The notes under the pieces: generated by a model
What the model was told of the DNA's origin: nothing
Seen by the model: the letters and a program-made list of their open reading frames with translations, nothing else
Database searches by the model: none
Made by a program: the position numbers and the translations under genes
NCBI RefSeq assembly: GCF_000502875.1
Contig: NZ_AYWX01000004.1
Span: 163,442-227,441 of the forward strand
Length of the DNA: 64,000 bases
Direction of reading: 5' to 3'
From: Mesorhizobium sp. L2C084A000
GTDB lineage: Bacteria; Pseudomonadota; Alphaproteobacteria; Rhizobiales; Rhizobiaceae
Part shown: piece by piece, positions 45,055 through 53,826 of the stretch
How the letters are laid out: each line of letters opens with the position of its first letter
Position numbering within the stretch: position 1 is the first letter of the stretch

Positions 45055-46623
45055 ATGAAAATCGTCCTGATCAATCCGCCGCACACCGCCATCGGCAGCC
45101 GCGTGCCCGACGATCATTTGCCGCCGCTCGGCCTGCTGGCGATCGGCGGGCCGCTGATCGATGCCGGGCACGAAGTACGGCTCGTCGACGCCGAGTTCGG
45201 GCCGATGCCGCTCGATGACGTCGTGCGCAACGCACTGGAGGACCACCCCGACTTCGTCCTGATCGGCCATTCCGGCTCGACCTCGGCGCATCCGACCGCC
45301 TTGCTGATCGCTGAGCAGATCAAGCAGCGGGAGCCGGCGACCATCATCATCTATGGCGGCGTTTTCCCCACCTATCATTGGCGCGACATCCTGTCCGCAA
45401 CGGATACATTCGACTTCATCGTGCGCGGCGAGGGCGAAGCGACCGTCGTGGCGCTGGTCGAGGCGCTGGAAATGCGCCAGCCACCGGCGAGCGTGGCCGG
45501 CATCGCCTATCGCGACGATCTCAGCCGTCCCGTCGCCACGCAACCGGCCATGACCATTGCCGACCTCGACGCCTACCGCGTCGGCTGGGAGCTGATTGAG
45601 CACTCGCGGTACAGTTACTGGGGCGGCAAGCGGGCCGTGGTCATGCAGTTTTCGCGCGGCTGTCCGCATCTGTGCAACTATTGCGGCCAGCGCGGCTTCT
45701 GGACCCGATGGCGGCATCGCGACCCAGTGAAGTTCGCCAAGGAGATCGCCTGGCTGCACCGCGAGCACGGCGTCGAGCTGATCAATCTCGCCGACGAGAA
45801 TCCGACGGTCTCGAAGAAGGCCTGGCGGGCCTTCCTCGACGCCCTGATCGCCGAGAACGTGCCGGTGCTGATCGTCGGTTCGACCCGCGCCGACGACATC
45901 GTGCGCGATGCCGACATCCTGCATCTCTACCGCAAGGCCGGTGTCATCCGCTGGCTGCTCGGCATGGAAAACACCGACGAGCAGACGCTGCAATTGATCC
46001 GCAAGGGCGGCAGCATCTCATCCGACCGCGAGGCGATAAGGCTGCTGCGCCTCAACGGCATCCTGTCTATGGCGACCTGGGTGGCCGGCTTCGAGGACGA
46101 AGGGTTTCGCGACCTGTGGCGCGGCTTCCGGCAGCTCATCGCCTACGACCCGGACCAGATCCAGGCACTGTATGTGACGCCGCATCGCTGGACGCCGTTC
46201 TTCCGCATCGCGCGGGATCGCAAGGTGATCCAGCAGGACGCGCGCCTGTGGGACTACAAGCACCAGGTGCTGCAGATGACGCGGCTGAAACCGTGGATGC
46301 TGTTCTTCAGCGTCAAGCTGATCGAGCTGGCTGTGCAGTCGCGGCCGAAGGCGCTGGCGCGCATCCTGTTCCACAAGGATCCCGAGCAGCGCCATTCGAT
46401 GCGCTGGTACACGCAAATGGGCCGCCGCGTCTGGTTCCGCGAGGTCTGGGGCTTTCTGGTCCGCGACATCAGGGTGAAAGACGGCCCGACGCTGGCCGAA
46501 TTCTGGGGCGCGCCGCAGGACGCCGAAGAGGAATCGATGTCCGTTCGACGCCCGGCCAGAAAGCCTGCCATTCCCATCATCGGCAATATTGAAGATTCCG
46601 AGGCGAAAAAGTTAGCCGGCTGA
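45055..46623 (+). CDS. Cobalamin-binding radical SAM protein (BchE-like, class B-type)
   Basis: 522 residues from ATG 45055. An N-terminal B12-binding domain (KIVLINPPHTAIG, PLGLLAIGGPLIDAGHEVRL, IIIYGGVFPTYHWRDIL) is followed by a radical SAM core with the cluster motif Cys-x3-Cys-x2-Cys in FSRGCPHLCNYCGQ. The closest named resemblance is the anaerobic Mg-protoporphyrin monomethyl ester cyclase BchE. No bacteriochlorophyll gene is present in the window, so it probably modifies another substrate. It ends nine bases from the convergent argB stop. Confidence 0.8.
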   Translation: MKIVLINPPHTAIGSRVPDDHLPPLGLLAIGGPLIDAGHEVRLVDAEFGPMPLDDVVRNALEDHPDFVLIGHSGSTSAHPTALLIAEQIKQREPATIIIYGGVFPTYHWRDILSATDTFDFIVRGEGEATVVALVEALEMRQPPASVAGIAYRDDLSRPVATQPAMTIADLDAYRVGWELIEHSRYSYWGGKRAVVMQFSRGCPHLCNYCGQRGFWTRWRHRDPVKFAKEIAWLHREHGVELINLADENPTVSKKAWRAFLDALIAENVPVLIVGSTRADDIVRDADILHLYRKAGVIRWLLGMENTDEQTLQLIRKGGSISSDREAIRLLRLNGILSMATWVAGFEDEGFRDLWRGFRQLIAYDPDQIQALYVTPHRWTPFFRIARDRKVIQQDARLWDYKHQVLQMTRLKPWMLFFSVKLIELAVQSRPKALARILFHKDPEQRHSMRWYTQMGRRVWFREVWGFLVRDIRVKDGPTLAEFWGAPQDAEEESMSVRRPARKPAIPIIGNIEDSEAKKLAG

Positions 46624-46631
46624 AGAGCCCC

Positions 46632-47525
46632 TCAGGGCACGATCAGCGTGCCGGCACCATGCTCGGTGAACAGTTCCAGCAGCACCGCATGCGGCGTCTT
46701 GCCGTTGAGGATGACGACGCCTTCGACACCGCGTTCGATCGCTTCGATGCAGGTCTCGACCTTGGGGATCATGCCGCCCGAGACCGTGCCGTCCTTGATC
46801 AGCGCCTTGGCCTCGGCCACGGTCAGTTCGTCGATCAGCTTCTTGTTCTTGTCGAGCACACCCGGCACGTCGGTGAGGAACAGCAGGCGCGTCGCCTGGC
46901 AGGCGCCGGCAATGGCGCCGGCGAAGGTGTCGGCATTGATGTTGTAGGTGTGGCCGTCGCGTCCTGGCGCCACCGGCGCCAGCACCGGAATCATCTCGGA
47001 GCGTGCCAGAAGATCGAGCAAGGTGCGGTCGACCTCGACCGGCTCGCCGACGAAGCCGAGATCGAGCACGCGCTCGATGTTGGAGTCCGGGTCGATCATG
47101 GTCTTGCGGGCCTTTTCGGCGAACACCATGTTGCCGTCCTTGCCGCACAGGCCGATCGCCCATTCGCCCTCGGCGTTGATCAGCGCGACGATCTCCTTGT
47201 TGATCGAACCGGCCAGCACCATTTCGACGATCTCGACCGTCTTCTGGTCGGTGACGCGCAGGCCGCCCTCGAACTTCGATTCGATGCCCATCTTGGCCAG
47301 CATGGCGCCGATCTGCGGGCCGCCGCCGTGGACGACGATCGGGTTGACGCCGGACTGCTTGAGCAGCGCGATGTCGCGCGCGAAGGCCTTGCCAAGCTCG
47401 ATGTCGCCCATGGCATGGCCGCCATATTTCACCACGACCGTCTTGTGCTCGTAACGCTGCATGTAGGGCAGAGCCCGTGACAACAGGGCTGCCTGCATTT
47501 CGGCGGTGGCGGTTATTTCCGTCAT
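46632..47525 (-). CDS. argB: Acetylglutamate kinase
   Basis: 297 residues. Amino-acid kinase fold with [57 protein letters not shown] and [14 protein letters not shown]. It phosphorylates N-acetylglutamate in arginine synthesis. In many rhizobia argB follows yidC and engB; here engB starts 9 kb upstream on the same strand with several unrelated genes between. Confidence 0.96.
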   Translation of the reverse strand: MTEITATAEMQAALLSRALPYMQRYEHKTVVVKYGGHAMGDIELGKAFARDIALLKQSGVNPIVVHGGGPQIGAMLAKMGIESKFEGGLRVTDQKTVEIVEMVLAGSINKEIVALINAEGEWAIGLCGKDGNMVFAEKARKTMIDPDSNIERVLDLGFVGEPVEVDRTLLDLLARSEMIPVLAPVAPGRDGHTYNINADTFAGAIAGACQATRLLFLTDVPGVLDKNKKLIDELTVAEAKALIKDGTVSGGMIPKVETCIEAIERGVEGVVILNGKTPHAVLLELFTEHGAGTLIVP

Positions 47526-47553
47526 CGGCTTGGTTCCCGGCTTTTTATTTTAA

Positions 47554-47599
47554 GCATGTCGTTGTCCCAAAAACCGCTGGACACTTTTGGGCGACATGC
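47554..47599. repeat. Hairpin repeat with conserved AAAACCG core, copy 5 (stem GCATGTCG)
   Basis: GCATGTCG (47554-47561) pairs with CGACATGC (47592-47599); inside, CCCAAAA (47566-47572) pairs with TTTTGGG (47585-47591) around the core AAACCGCTGGACACTTTT. It has the same outer stem as copy 2. It lies 30 bases upstream of argB on the minus strand, where it would be part of the argB leader if transcribed. Confidence 0.78.
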
Positions 47600-47685
47600 A
47601 TCAGGTAAGGACGGCGGCGTCTTAGCGGGAATTGGCGCCGCCCGCAAATGGCTTTGCTGTCATATTCGAGCGCTTCACGACCTCG

Positions 47686-49185
47686 TCATCGTGTCGGCAC
47701 CAACAGCGGCGCCCTGCGGCCCAGCCAACCCGAGATCTTCTCCATCTGCGCGGCGAGCGACAAAAGCGTCTCCTCGTCGCCCGGACGGCCGGCCGCCTGG
47801 ACGCCGAGCGGCAGGCCGGCGTCAGTGACATGGACCGGCAGCGCGATCGACGGCTGGCCGCTGACATTCTGGATCGCCGGCCAATGGGTGAACCAGAGGC
47901 TCTTGTCCATCAGCTGGCCGAAGAACGGCTTCAGCTTCAGCAAGGGCGTCAGATGAAGCTTGTCGAGCAGGTTCTCGATGAGTTCGTCGGCGCCTTTCGG
48001 ATCCATGGCGCCGCAGGCGAGCGGCGGGTGGGCAATGACCGGCATCAGCACGGCGTCATACCGCGCAGTCTCCGAAATCAGCCGTCGCGAGGCGGCATGC
48101 AGCCGCTGCAGGTCGGCATAGGTCTCGCCCGCCGACACCAGTTCGCCGAAGCGGGCGAGCACGCGCGTCGCCCGCTCGATGTCACCGGTAACGGAGCGCC
48201 CGACACGCAGCGCTTCGGCGCGCATCGTGCCGGCAACGGCGGAGGCAACCGTCCTGCAGAAATCGGCGAAGAAATCGCGGCCGATAAAGGGCAGGTCGAT
48301 CTCTTCGACCGTGTGGCCGCCCTCGCGGGCAAGCGCCACCGCCGTGTCGAGCGCCTTGAGCGTCTCGTCCGAGATCGGCAGGCCAAGCGGCGATTTGCGG
48401 TACACGGCCAGGCTGAGCTTGCCGGGATCGCGCGCGGCGGCAGCCGCGAACGTGCCTTTCGGCGGCGGCGCGGCATAGGGCGACAGAGGATCGGGGCCGT
48501 GGATGAGGTCGAGCAGCAGCGCGCAATCGCGCACCGAACGGGTGAGCGCATGGTCGACGACCATGCCGTACCAGCTTTCGCTCACCAGCGGCGTCAGCGG
48601 TGTGCGGCCGCGCGACGTTTTCAGGCCGACAAGCCCGGTGCAGGCGGCAGGCACGCGGATCGAGCCGCCGCCATCGGAGGCATGCGCCACCGGCACGACG
48701 CCGGCTGCGACCAAGGCTGCCGAACCGCCCGAAGAGCCGCCGCTGGTATGGCCGGTGTTCCACGGATTGCGGGTGATGCCAAAGGCCCTGGATTCGGTCA
48801 TCAATCGAAGCCCGTGCTCCGGCGATGTCGAGGTGACGATCGGGATAAGCCCGGCAGCGAGATAGCGGTCGGTCAGCACCGAATTGACATCGGCCAGCCA
48901 TGCCGGAATGCGGCTGCCGCCATGCGTCGGCACGCCCTTGATGGCGATGCCGAGATCCTTGATGGCGAAGGGAACACCGGCCAGCGGCAGCGAGCGGTCG
49001 ATGGTCTTGGCGCGGGCCCGGGCGGCATCGTAGAGCGGTTCGGCCGTGGCATTGATGTCGGGACGGGTGGCCTCGGCGCGGGCAATCGCGGTGTCCGTCA
49101 GCTCGACGGCCGAAACGTCGCCCTTGCGGACCAGATTGGCGAGGCCCGTGGCATCTTCTTCCCAAAGGATCCGTTCGACCGACAT
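47686..49185 (-). CDS. Amidase (amidase-signature family)
   Basis: 499 residues. The Ser-cisSer-Lys site is evident: Lys in VPFAIKDLGIAIKG, the Gly/Ser-rich TSGGSSGGSAALVA and the nucleophile region HASDGGGSIRVPAACTGLVG. The C terminus is LPVHVTDAGLPLGVQAAG. Such enzymes hydrolyse diverse amides, from indoleacetamide to nylon oligomers; 6-aminohexanoate-cyclic-dimer-hydrolase-like labels are common for this group. Not the GatA subunit, given the divergent core and absence of gatBC. Substrate unknown. Confidence 0.88.
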   Translation of the reverse strand: MSVERILWEEDATGLANLVRKGDVSAVELTDTAIARAEATRPDINATAEPLYDAARARAKTIDRSLPLAGVPFAIKDLGIAIKGVPTHGGSRIPAWLADVNSVLTDRYLAAGLIPIVTSTSPEHGLRLMTESRAFGITRNPWNTGHTSGGSSGGSAALVAAGVVPVAHASDGGGSIRVPAACTGLVGLKTSRGRTPLTPLVSESWYGMVVDHALTRSVRDCALLLDLIHGPDPLSPYAAPPPKGTFAAAAARDPGKLSLAVYRKSPLGLPISDETLKALDTAVALAREGGHTVEEIDLPFIGRDFFADFCRTVASAVAGTMRAEALRVGRSVTGDIERATRVLARFGELVSAGETYADLQRLHAASRRLISETARYDAVLMPVIAHPPLACGAMDPKGADELIENLLDKLHLTPLLKLKPFFGQLMDKSLWFTHWPAIQNVSGQPSIALPVHVTDAGLPLGVQAAGRPGDEETLLSLAAQMEKISGWLGRRAPLLVPTR

Positions 49186-49337
49186 GCGCGCTCCCCCATC
49201 ACTGAGGGCAAGCTAGCCAGTGGCGATTCCATTGGCAATCGGTGGACGGATCCGGGCCGGCGACACACAAAAGCTTAGGCGTGCACAAGATTATTTCCGC
49301 CGTTGCAAATACATCGCAATCGCCTAACTTGCCTGCA

Positions 49338-49877
49338 ATGACGCCGCAGGACATCACCAAGCTGATCGTTCGGACTTCGATGAAGGATCGGGCCGCGTTC
49401 GATCTGCTTTACCGGCAGACCAGCGCGAAACTTTTTGGCGTCTGCCTTCGTGTCTTGAACGACCGGGGAGACGCGGAAGAAGCGCTGCAGGAAGTCTTCG
49501 TCAAGATATGGACGAAGGCGGATCGTTTTGCGGTCTCCGATCTAAGCCCGATCTCCTGGCTGGTGGCAATCGCGCGCAACCATGCGATCGATCGCATACG
49601 AGCGCGACGCAAGCCCGCCGCCGACATCGATGCCGCGCTCGACGTGGCCGATCCGGCGCCGGGGCCTGAAGCGATGGCGGTGGCGGGCGACGAATCCGAA
49701 CGTATCCACCATTGTCTCGATGAGTTGGAGAAGGACCGGGCAGCCGCCGTCCGGGGCGCCTATCTCAAGGGCGAGAGCTATGCCGAACTGGCGGAGCGCC
49801 ATGGCGTGCCGCTGAACACGATGCGGACATGGCTGCGCCGCAGCCTGTTGAAACTCAGAGAATGTCTGGAAAGATGA
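49338..49877 (+). CDS. ECF sigma factor (RpoE/SigK-like)
   Basis: 179 residues from ATG 49338. Region 2 is clear in RAAFDLLYRQTSAKLFGVCL, DAEEALQEVFVKIWTKAD and PISWLVAIARNHAIDRIRAR; region 4 is AAVRGAYLKGESYAELAERH and TMRTWLRRSLLKLRECL. The stop overlaps the start of an anti-sigma gene (ATGA), the usual arrangement. Likely targets are the neighbouring fasciclin and MsrB genes, judged by context only; I could not find a convincing common promoter. Confidence 0.92.
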   Translation: MTPQDITKLIVRTSMKDRAAFDLLYRQTSAKLFGVCLRVLNDRGDAEEALQEVFVKIWTKADRFAVSDLSPISWLVAIARNHAIDRIRARRKPAADIDAALDVADPAPGPEAMAVAGDESERIHHCLDELEKDRAAAVRGAYLKGESYAELAERHGVPLNTMRTWLRRSLLKLRECLER

Positions 49878-50602
49878 CGCTGGCAGAAGACACAGGACCG
49901 GAACGTGGAGGCGACGACCTGCTCGCCGCCGAATACGTTCTCGGCGTGCTCGATGCCGACGAACGCCAGATCGTCTCCCGCCGCATCGATGCGGATACGG
50001 TTTTCGCTCGTCTTGTCGAGAGTTGGGAGGTCAGTCTCTCACCGCTTGCCGCCGCCTATCGGGAAGTCGAGCCGTCGGTTTCGGTGAAGACCGCTGTCGA
50101 CCGCCGCCTGTTCGCCAACGCTGCCGCCGTGACCACGCCCGCCGAATCGCGCGGCGGCCTGTGGTCCAGCCTGGCCTTCTGGCGCGGCCTTGCCGCGGCC
50201 GCGGCTGCGGCACTGGCGATTTACATCGCCGTGCCAGTCCTCAACCCCCCGGTCGAGCAGCCGCAGGCGCGCCTCGTCGCTTCGCTGGCCGCCGAAGGCA
50301 GCGACGTCAGATATCTCGCCGTCTATGATGCCGCGCATCACGAAATCGGCCTGTCGCATGTCTCCGGTGAGCGTGCTTCCGGCAAGGACTTCGAGCTGTG
50401 GATGATCGAGGGCAAGAACCCGCCGGTGTCGATGGGCGTCATTCCGGCCGGCGCTACGGCGCACATTGTCGTCTCGCCGGCGGCCCAGCAGAAGCTTGCC
50501 CAGGGCGCGGTGCTTGCCGTCAGCCTCGAGCCGTCAGGCGGTTCGCCGACCGGACAGCCGACCGGACCGGTAGTCGCCGCCGGCGACCTGAAGAGCATCT
50601 GA
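49874..50602 (+). CDS. Membrane anti-sigma factor (RskA family)
   Basis: 242 residues from ATG 49874. The N-terminal part (LLAAEYVLGVLDADERQIV) is the sigma-binding module typical of RskA-type proteins, followed by one span (GLAAAAAAALAIYIAVPVL, about residues 105-125) and a periplasmic domain with LAVYDAAHHEIGLSHVSG and FELWMIEGKNPPVSMGVI. No zinc-type CxxC motif is seen. It should hold the upstream sigma factor at the membrane until a periplasmic signal, perhaps redox stress, releases it. Confidence 0.9.
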   Translation: MTLAEDTGPERGGDDLLAAEYVLGVLDADERQIVSRRIDADTVFARLVESWEVSLSPLAAAYREVEPSVSVKTAVDRRLFANAAAVTTPAESRGGLWSSLAFWRGLAAAAAAALAIYIAVPVLNPPVEQPQARLVASLAAEGSDVRYLAVYDAAHHEIGLSHVSGERASGKDFELWMIEGKNPPVSMGVIPAGATAHIVVSPAAQQKLAQGAVLAVSLEPSGGSPTGQPTGPVVAAGDLKSI

Positions 50603-50824
50603 CCGGCTCCGCGCGCTTGAAAAATCACAAAGACTATCATAAGTCTATCCCTCACTGAACATGCCCATAGACAGCATGTGGGCCGCGACCGATTGCTTGG
50701 GAAATCCGCCGGGCGCGTTAGATAAAATAAAAAATCACGATATTTCTGAAACTCGGGCGATTTTGTCCCGTATCTCCTCGCGTCCCCAAAAATGGGAAGA
50801 GAAAAACCCGAGGAGTTCGACATC

Positions 50825-51382
50825 ATGCGTAGATACGCCACCCTTTTGCTCGCCGGTACGATCGCCGTTTCGGCCCTTGCCACCGCCGCCTATGCCGAAA
50901 ACCCCATGGTTGGCGGCGCCGCGATGTTTGCCGACAAGAACATCGTCGAGAACGCCGTGAACTCGAAGGACCACACCACGCTGGTCGCCGCCGTGAAGGC
51001 CGCCGGCCTTGTCGAGACGCTACAGGGCGCCGGTCCGTTCACTGTGTTCGCTCCGACCAACGAGGCCTTCGCAGCCCTTCCGGCCGGGACGGTCGAGACG
51101 CTGCTCAAGCCTGAAAACAAGGACAAGCTCACCAAGATCCTCACCTGCCATGTCATCGGTGCCAAGGCGATGGGGGCGGACGTGGCCTCGATGGCCAAGG
51201 CTGACGGCGGCACCCACAAGGTCAAGACGGCCGGCGGCTGCGAGCTGTCGCTCAAGGCTGACGGCGGCAAGGTCACGGTCACAGACGAGAACGGCAATGT
51301 CGCCAATGTGACGATCGCCGATGTCGAACAGTCCAATGGCGTCATCCACGTCATCGACAAGGTTCTTTTGCCGAAGATGTAA
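50825..51382 (+). CDS. Fasciclin (FAS1) domain secreted protein, copy 1
   Basis: 185 residues from ATG 50825, with GAGGAG upstream. Signal peptide RRYATLLLAGTIAVSALAT ends in AYA. One FAS1 domain follows: SKDHTTLVAAVKAAGLVETL, GPFTVFAPTNEAFAALPAG, LTKILTCHVIGAKAMG and the C-terminal SNGVIHVIDKVLLPK. Bacterial FAS1 proteins are thought to act in adhesion; in rhizobia some are linked to symbiosis or stress. A close paralog lies at 61429-61989. Follows the ECF/anti-sigma genes. Confidence 0.92.
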   Translation: MRRYATLLLAGTIAVSALATAAYAENPMVGGAAMFADKNIVENAVNSKDHTTLVAAVKAAGLVETLQGAGPFTVFAPTNEAFAALPAGTVETLLKPENKDKLTKILTCHVIGAKAMGADVASMAKADGGTHKVKTAGGCELSLKADGGKVTVTDENGNVANVTIADVEQSNGVIHVIDKVLLPKM

Positions 51383-51389
51383 CAAGGGG

Positions 51390-51509
51390 CTTGCTGCCGG
51401 CGAACTGGCAGCAAGGGCCCTCCGTCGATTGCACGATCCCGCTCTGTGATCCGCAATTGACCCGCGCACTCCGCGCCTCCCACATTCGGATGTGGGCGGG
51501 CGCGGAGTG
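51390..51509 (+). terminator. Two hairpins after fasciclin copy 1
   Basis: CTTGCTGCC (51390-51398) pairs with GGCAGCAAG (51407-51415). A second, longer stem has CACTCCGCGC (51467-51476) with GCGCGGAGTG (51500-51509) and an inner CCCACAT/ATGTGGG. The second is followed by TTCGTTCG, not by a T run. They probably end or protect the fasciclin transcript. Confidence 0.55.
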
Positions 51510-51592
51510 TTCGTTCGAGGGGCTTCCGTCACCGGCTTTTGATTTCCGCGCGACGGTATAGTTTGGCAAAAGGACATCAGGAGGAACTGGTC

Positions 51593-52096
51593 ATGAACCG
51601 TCGCGACTTTCTTTTGAGCGGTGCCGCCGCCATCGGCGTCGTCGGGATCGCGGCAACGATGCTGCGCATGGGCGATCCGCAGGCAGCACAGGCCGCCGAA
51701 AATTTCGAAGTCACCAAGACCGACGCCGAGTGGAAAGCCATCCTGTCGCCTGCCGCCTTCAACGTGCTGCGCAAGGAAGGCACGGAGTATCCCGGCACCA
51801 GCCCGCTGCTCAACGAACACCGCAAGGGCATCTTCGCCTGTGCCGGCTGCGACCTGCCGCTCTATTCGTCGGAGACGAAATTCGATTCCGGTACCGGCTG
51901 GCCGAGCTTCTGGCAAGAGATCCCCAAGGCTATCGGCACGACCGTGGACCGCTCGCTCGGCATGACGCGCACCGAGGCGCATTGCCGCCGCTGCGGCGGC
52001 CATCTCGGCCACGTCTTCGACGACGGTCCGGCGCCGACCGGCCTGCGCCACTGCATCAACGGCGTCGCGCTGACCTTCAAGCCCGCCACAGCCTGA
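51593..52096 (+). CDS. msrB: Tat-exported methionine-R-sulfoxide reductase MsrB
   Basis: 167 residues from ATG 51593 with AGGAGG upstream. The N terminus MNRRDFLLSGAAAIGVVGIA is a twin-arginine signal, so the enzyme acts outside the cytoplasm. The MsrB domain has both CxxC zinc sites (CAGCDLPLYSS and CRRCGGHLGHVFDDG), GTGWPSFWQ and the catalytic Cys in LRHCINGVAL. It repairs oxidised methionine in exported proteins. Its place behind an ECF system and a secreted fasciclin fits an envelope oxidative-stress response. Confidence 0.94.
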   Translation: MNRRDFLLSGAAAIGVVGIAATMLRMGDPQAAQAAENFEVTKTDAEWKAILSPAAFNVLRKEGTEYPGTSPLLNEHRKGIFACAGCDLPLYSSETKFDSGTGWPSFWQEIPKAIGTTVDRSLGMTRTEAHCRRCGGHLGHVFDDGPAPTGLRHCINGVALTFKPATA

Positions 52097-52118
52097 CAAA
52101 TTCCAACTGGATATGAAA

Positions 52119-52147
52119 ACTCCGGGCTTGCGGGCCCGGAGTTTTTT
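52119..52147 (+). terminator. Rho-independent terminator after msrB
   Basis: ACTCCGGGC (52119-52127) pairs with GCCCGGAGT (52134-52142) and is followed directly by TTTTT. It lies 23 bases after the msrB stop and separates it from the convergent exporter gene. Confidence 0.9.
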
Positions 52148-52208
52148 GCGCGGTCAGAGCTTTTTCAGGCGTGGACTGGAGGAGCTTCCCGAAACAGCTG
52201 CCCACGTA

Positions 52209-53804
52209 TCAGTGGCCGCCGCCGCCACCTCCGCCCGCCGCGGCCGGCTTGCGGATCAGCATGGTGAACATGCCAAGCGTCGCAAACAGCACCGTCAGCA
52301 TGAAGAACACATCCATGAAGGACAGCAGCGCCGCCTGCTGCTGGACCATGCCAGACAGCTTGGAGATCGCGGCACTTGTCGCGTCGAGGCCGGGGGTTTG
52401 CTCGAAATTGAGCGTCATGTTCTGCAGCTTGGTCTGCGCGGCTTCACTGCCCCATTGCACATGTTCGGAGAGCCTTGCGTAGTGGAAGGCATTGCGGTCG
52501 ATCAGCACGGTATTGATCAGGGCGAGGCCAACCGCACCGCCAAGGTTGCGGGTGAGGTTGAACAGGCCTGAAGCGTTCTTCAGCCGCTCGGGCGGCAAGG
52601 TGCCGAGCGCGATGTTGTTGATCGGCACCATGCACAGCATCATCGAACAGCCGCGCAGGATTTGCGGGATGAGCAGCTCATAGAAATCCCAGTCGGCGGT
52701 CAGATGCGTCATCCACCAGGTGCCGGTGGCGAAGCCGAAGAAGCCGATCATCATCATCAGCCGCGGGTCCATCTTATTCGACAGGATGCCCGAGATCGGC
52801 GCGGTGAAGAACATGGCCAGGCCGCTGACGAACAGCGCCTCGCCGATCATCATCGAATCGTAGCCACGGATGCGCCCGAGATACACCGGGTAGAGATAGG
52901 TCAGGCCGTAAAGGCCGATGCCTATGACGAAGGAGAACAGCGAGCCGAAGGCGAAGTTGATGTTGGTGAAGGCCTTCAGGTCGACGATCGGCTCCTCGGC
53001 GGTGAACGCCCGCCAGAAGAACAGCACCGCGCCGATGGTCATGACAATGGCGCAGATGAAGACGCCCTGATCCTGCATCCAGTCATTGTTGGGACCCTCC
53101 TCGAGCACATATTCCATGCAGCCCAGGAGAGCCGCCATGCCGGCGAGGCCCCACCAGTCGAACTTGCTGAACAGCTTGAGGTTGGGTTTGTCGAAGTCGA
53201 TCAGCGTCCAGGCCGCCGCTGTGACCAGGATGCCGGGCACGACATTGACCAGGAACAGCCAGTGCCAGGACATGGCATGGCTGATGTAGCCGCCGACAGT
53301 CGGGCCGATGGTCGGCGCCAACGTCGCCACCAGGCCGATCATCGGCGAGACGAAGGCGCGGCGCGAGGGCGGGAAGATGGTGAAGGCAGCGGCGAAGACG
53401 CTCGGGATCATGCCGCCGCCGATGAAGCCCTGGACGGCGCGGTAGACAATCATCTGGTCGATGTTGGTGGCGGTCGCCGCCAGCGCACTGGCCGCGGTGA
53501 AGCCCGCCGCCGAGATCGTGAACAGCACGCGCGTCGACAGCATCCGGCTGAGGAAGCCCGACAGCGGGATCATCACCACTTCGGCGATCAGATAGGCGGT
53601 CTGCACCCACGGGATTTCGTCGGAGCTGGCGCTCAGGCCGGCCTGGATTTCCGACAGAGAGGCGGAGACAATCTGGATGTCGAGGATGGCCATGAACATG
53701 CCGAACACCATCGCCAGGAAGGCGATGACGCGCCGCGTCGAAATGGTGTCAGGCACAGCCGGCCTCGCCGGCGGCGCTCCTGCTGTCAGGGTTGCGGTTG
53801 CCAT
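52209..53804 (-). CDS. DHA2-family MFS multidrug exporter, EmrB type (system 1)
   Basis: 531 residues with about 14 spans. Family marks are VFGMFMAILDIQIVSASLSE in span one, IPWVQTAYLIAEVVMIPLSG, the drug/H+ antiporter loop GGGMIPSVFAAAFTIFP and the DHA2 motif VGGYISHAMSWHWLFLVNVV. The C-terminal loop has a Gly-rich tail. It works with the membrane-fusion protein encoded just upstream to expel drugs or other hydrophobic compounds. A TetR gene is divergent. Confidence 0.92.
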   Translation of the reverse strand: MATATLTAGAPPARPAVPDTISTRRVIAFLAMVFGMFMAILDIQIVSASLSEIQAGLSASSDEIPWVQTAYLIAEVVMIPLSGFLSRMLSTRVLFTISAAGFTAASALAATATNIDQMIVYRAVQGFIGGGMIPSVFAAAFTIFPPSRRAFVSPMIGLVATLAPTIGPTVGGYISHAMSWHWLFLVNVVPGILVTAAAWTLIDFDKPNLKLFSKFDWWGLAGMAALLGCMEYVLEEGPNNDWMQDQGVFICAIVMTIGAVLFFWRAFTAEEPIVDLKAFTNINFAFGSLFSFVIGIGLYGLTYLYPVYLGRIRGYDSMMIGEALFVSGLAMFFTAPISGILSNKMDPRLMMMIGFFGFATGTWWMTHLTADWDFYELLIPQILRGCSMMLCMVPINNIALGTLPPERLKNASGLFNLTRNLGGAVGLALINTVLIDRNAFHYARLSEHVQWGSEAAQTKLQNMTLNFEQTPGLDATSAAISKLSGMVQQQAALLSFMDVFFMLTVLFATLGMFTMLIRKPAAAGGGGGGGH

Positions 53805-53826
53805 GGCATTGCTCCCCGGCGGCCGC

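Noticed and set aside
50695-50725. GGGAAAT and CGTTA upstream of fasciclin copy 1 as an ECF promoter
   Set aside because: Spacing between the two blocks is about 11 bases, shorter than the roughly 16 expected, and no equivalent was found before the sigma gene or fasciclin copy 2.
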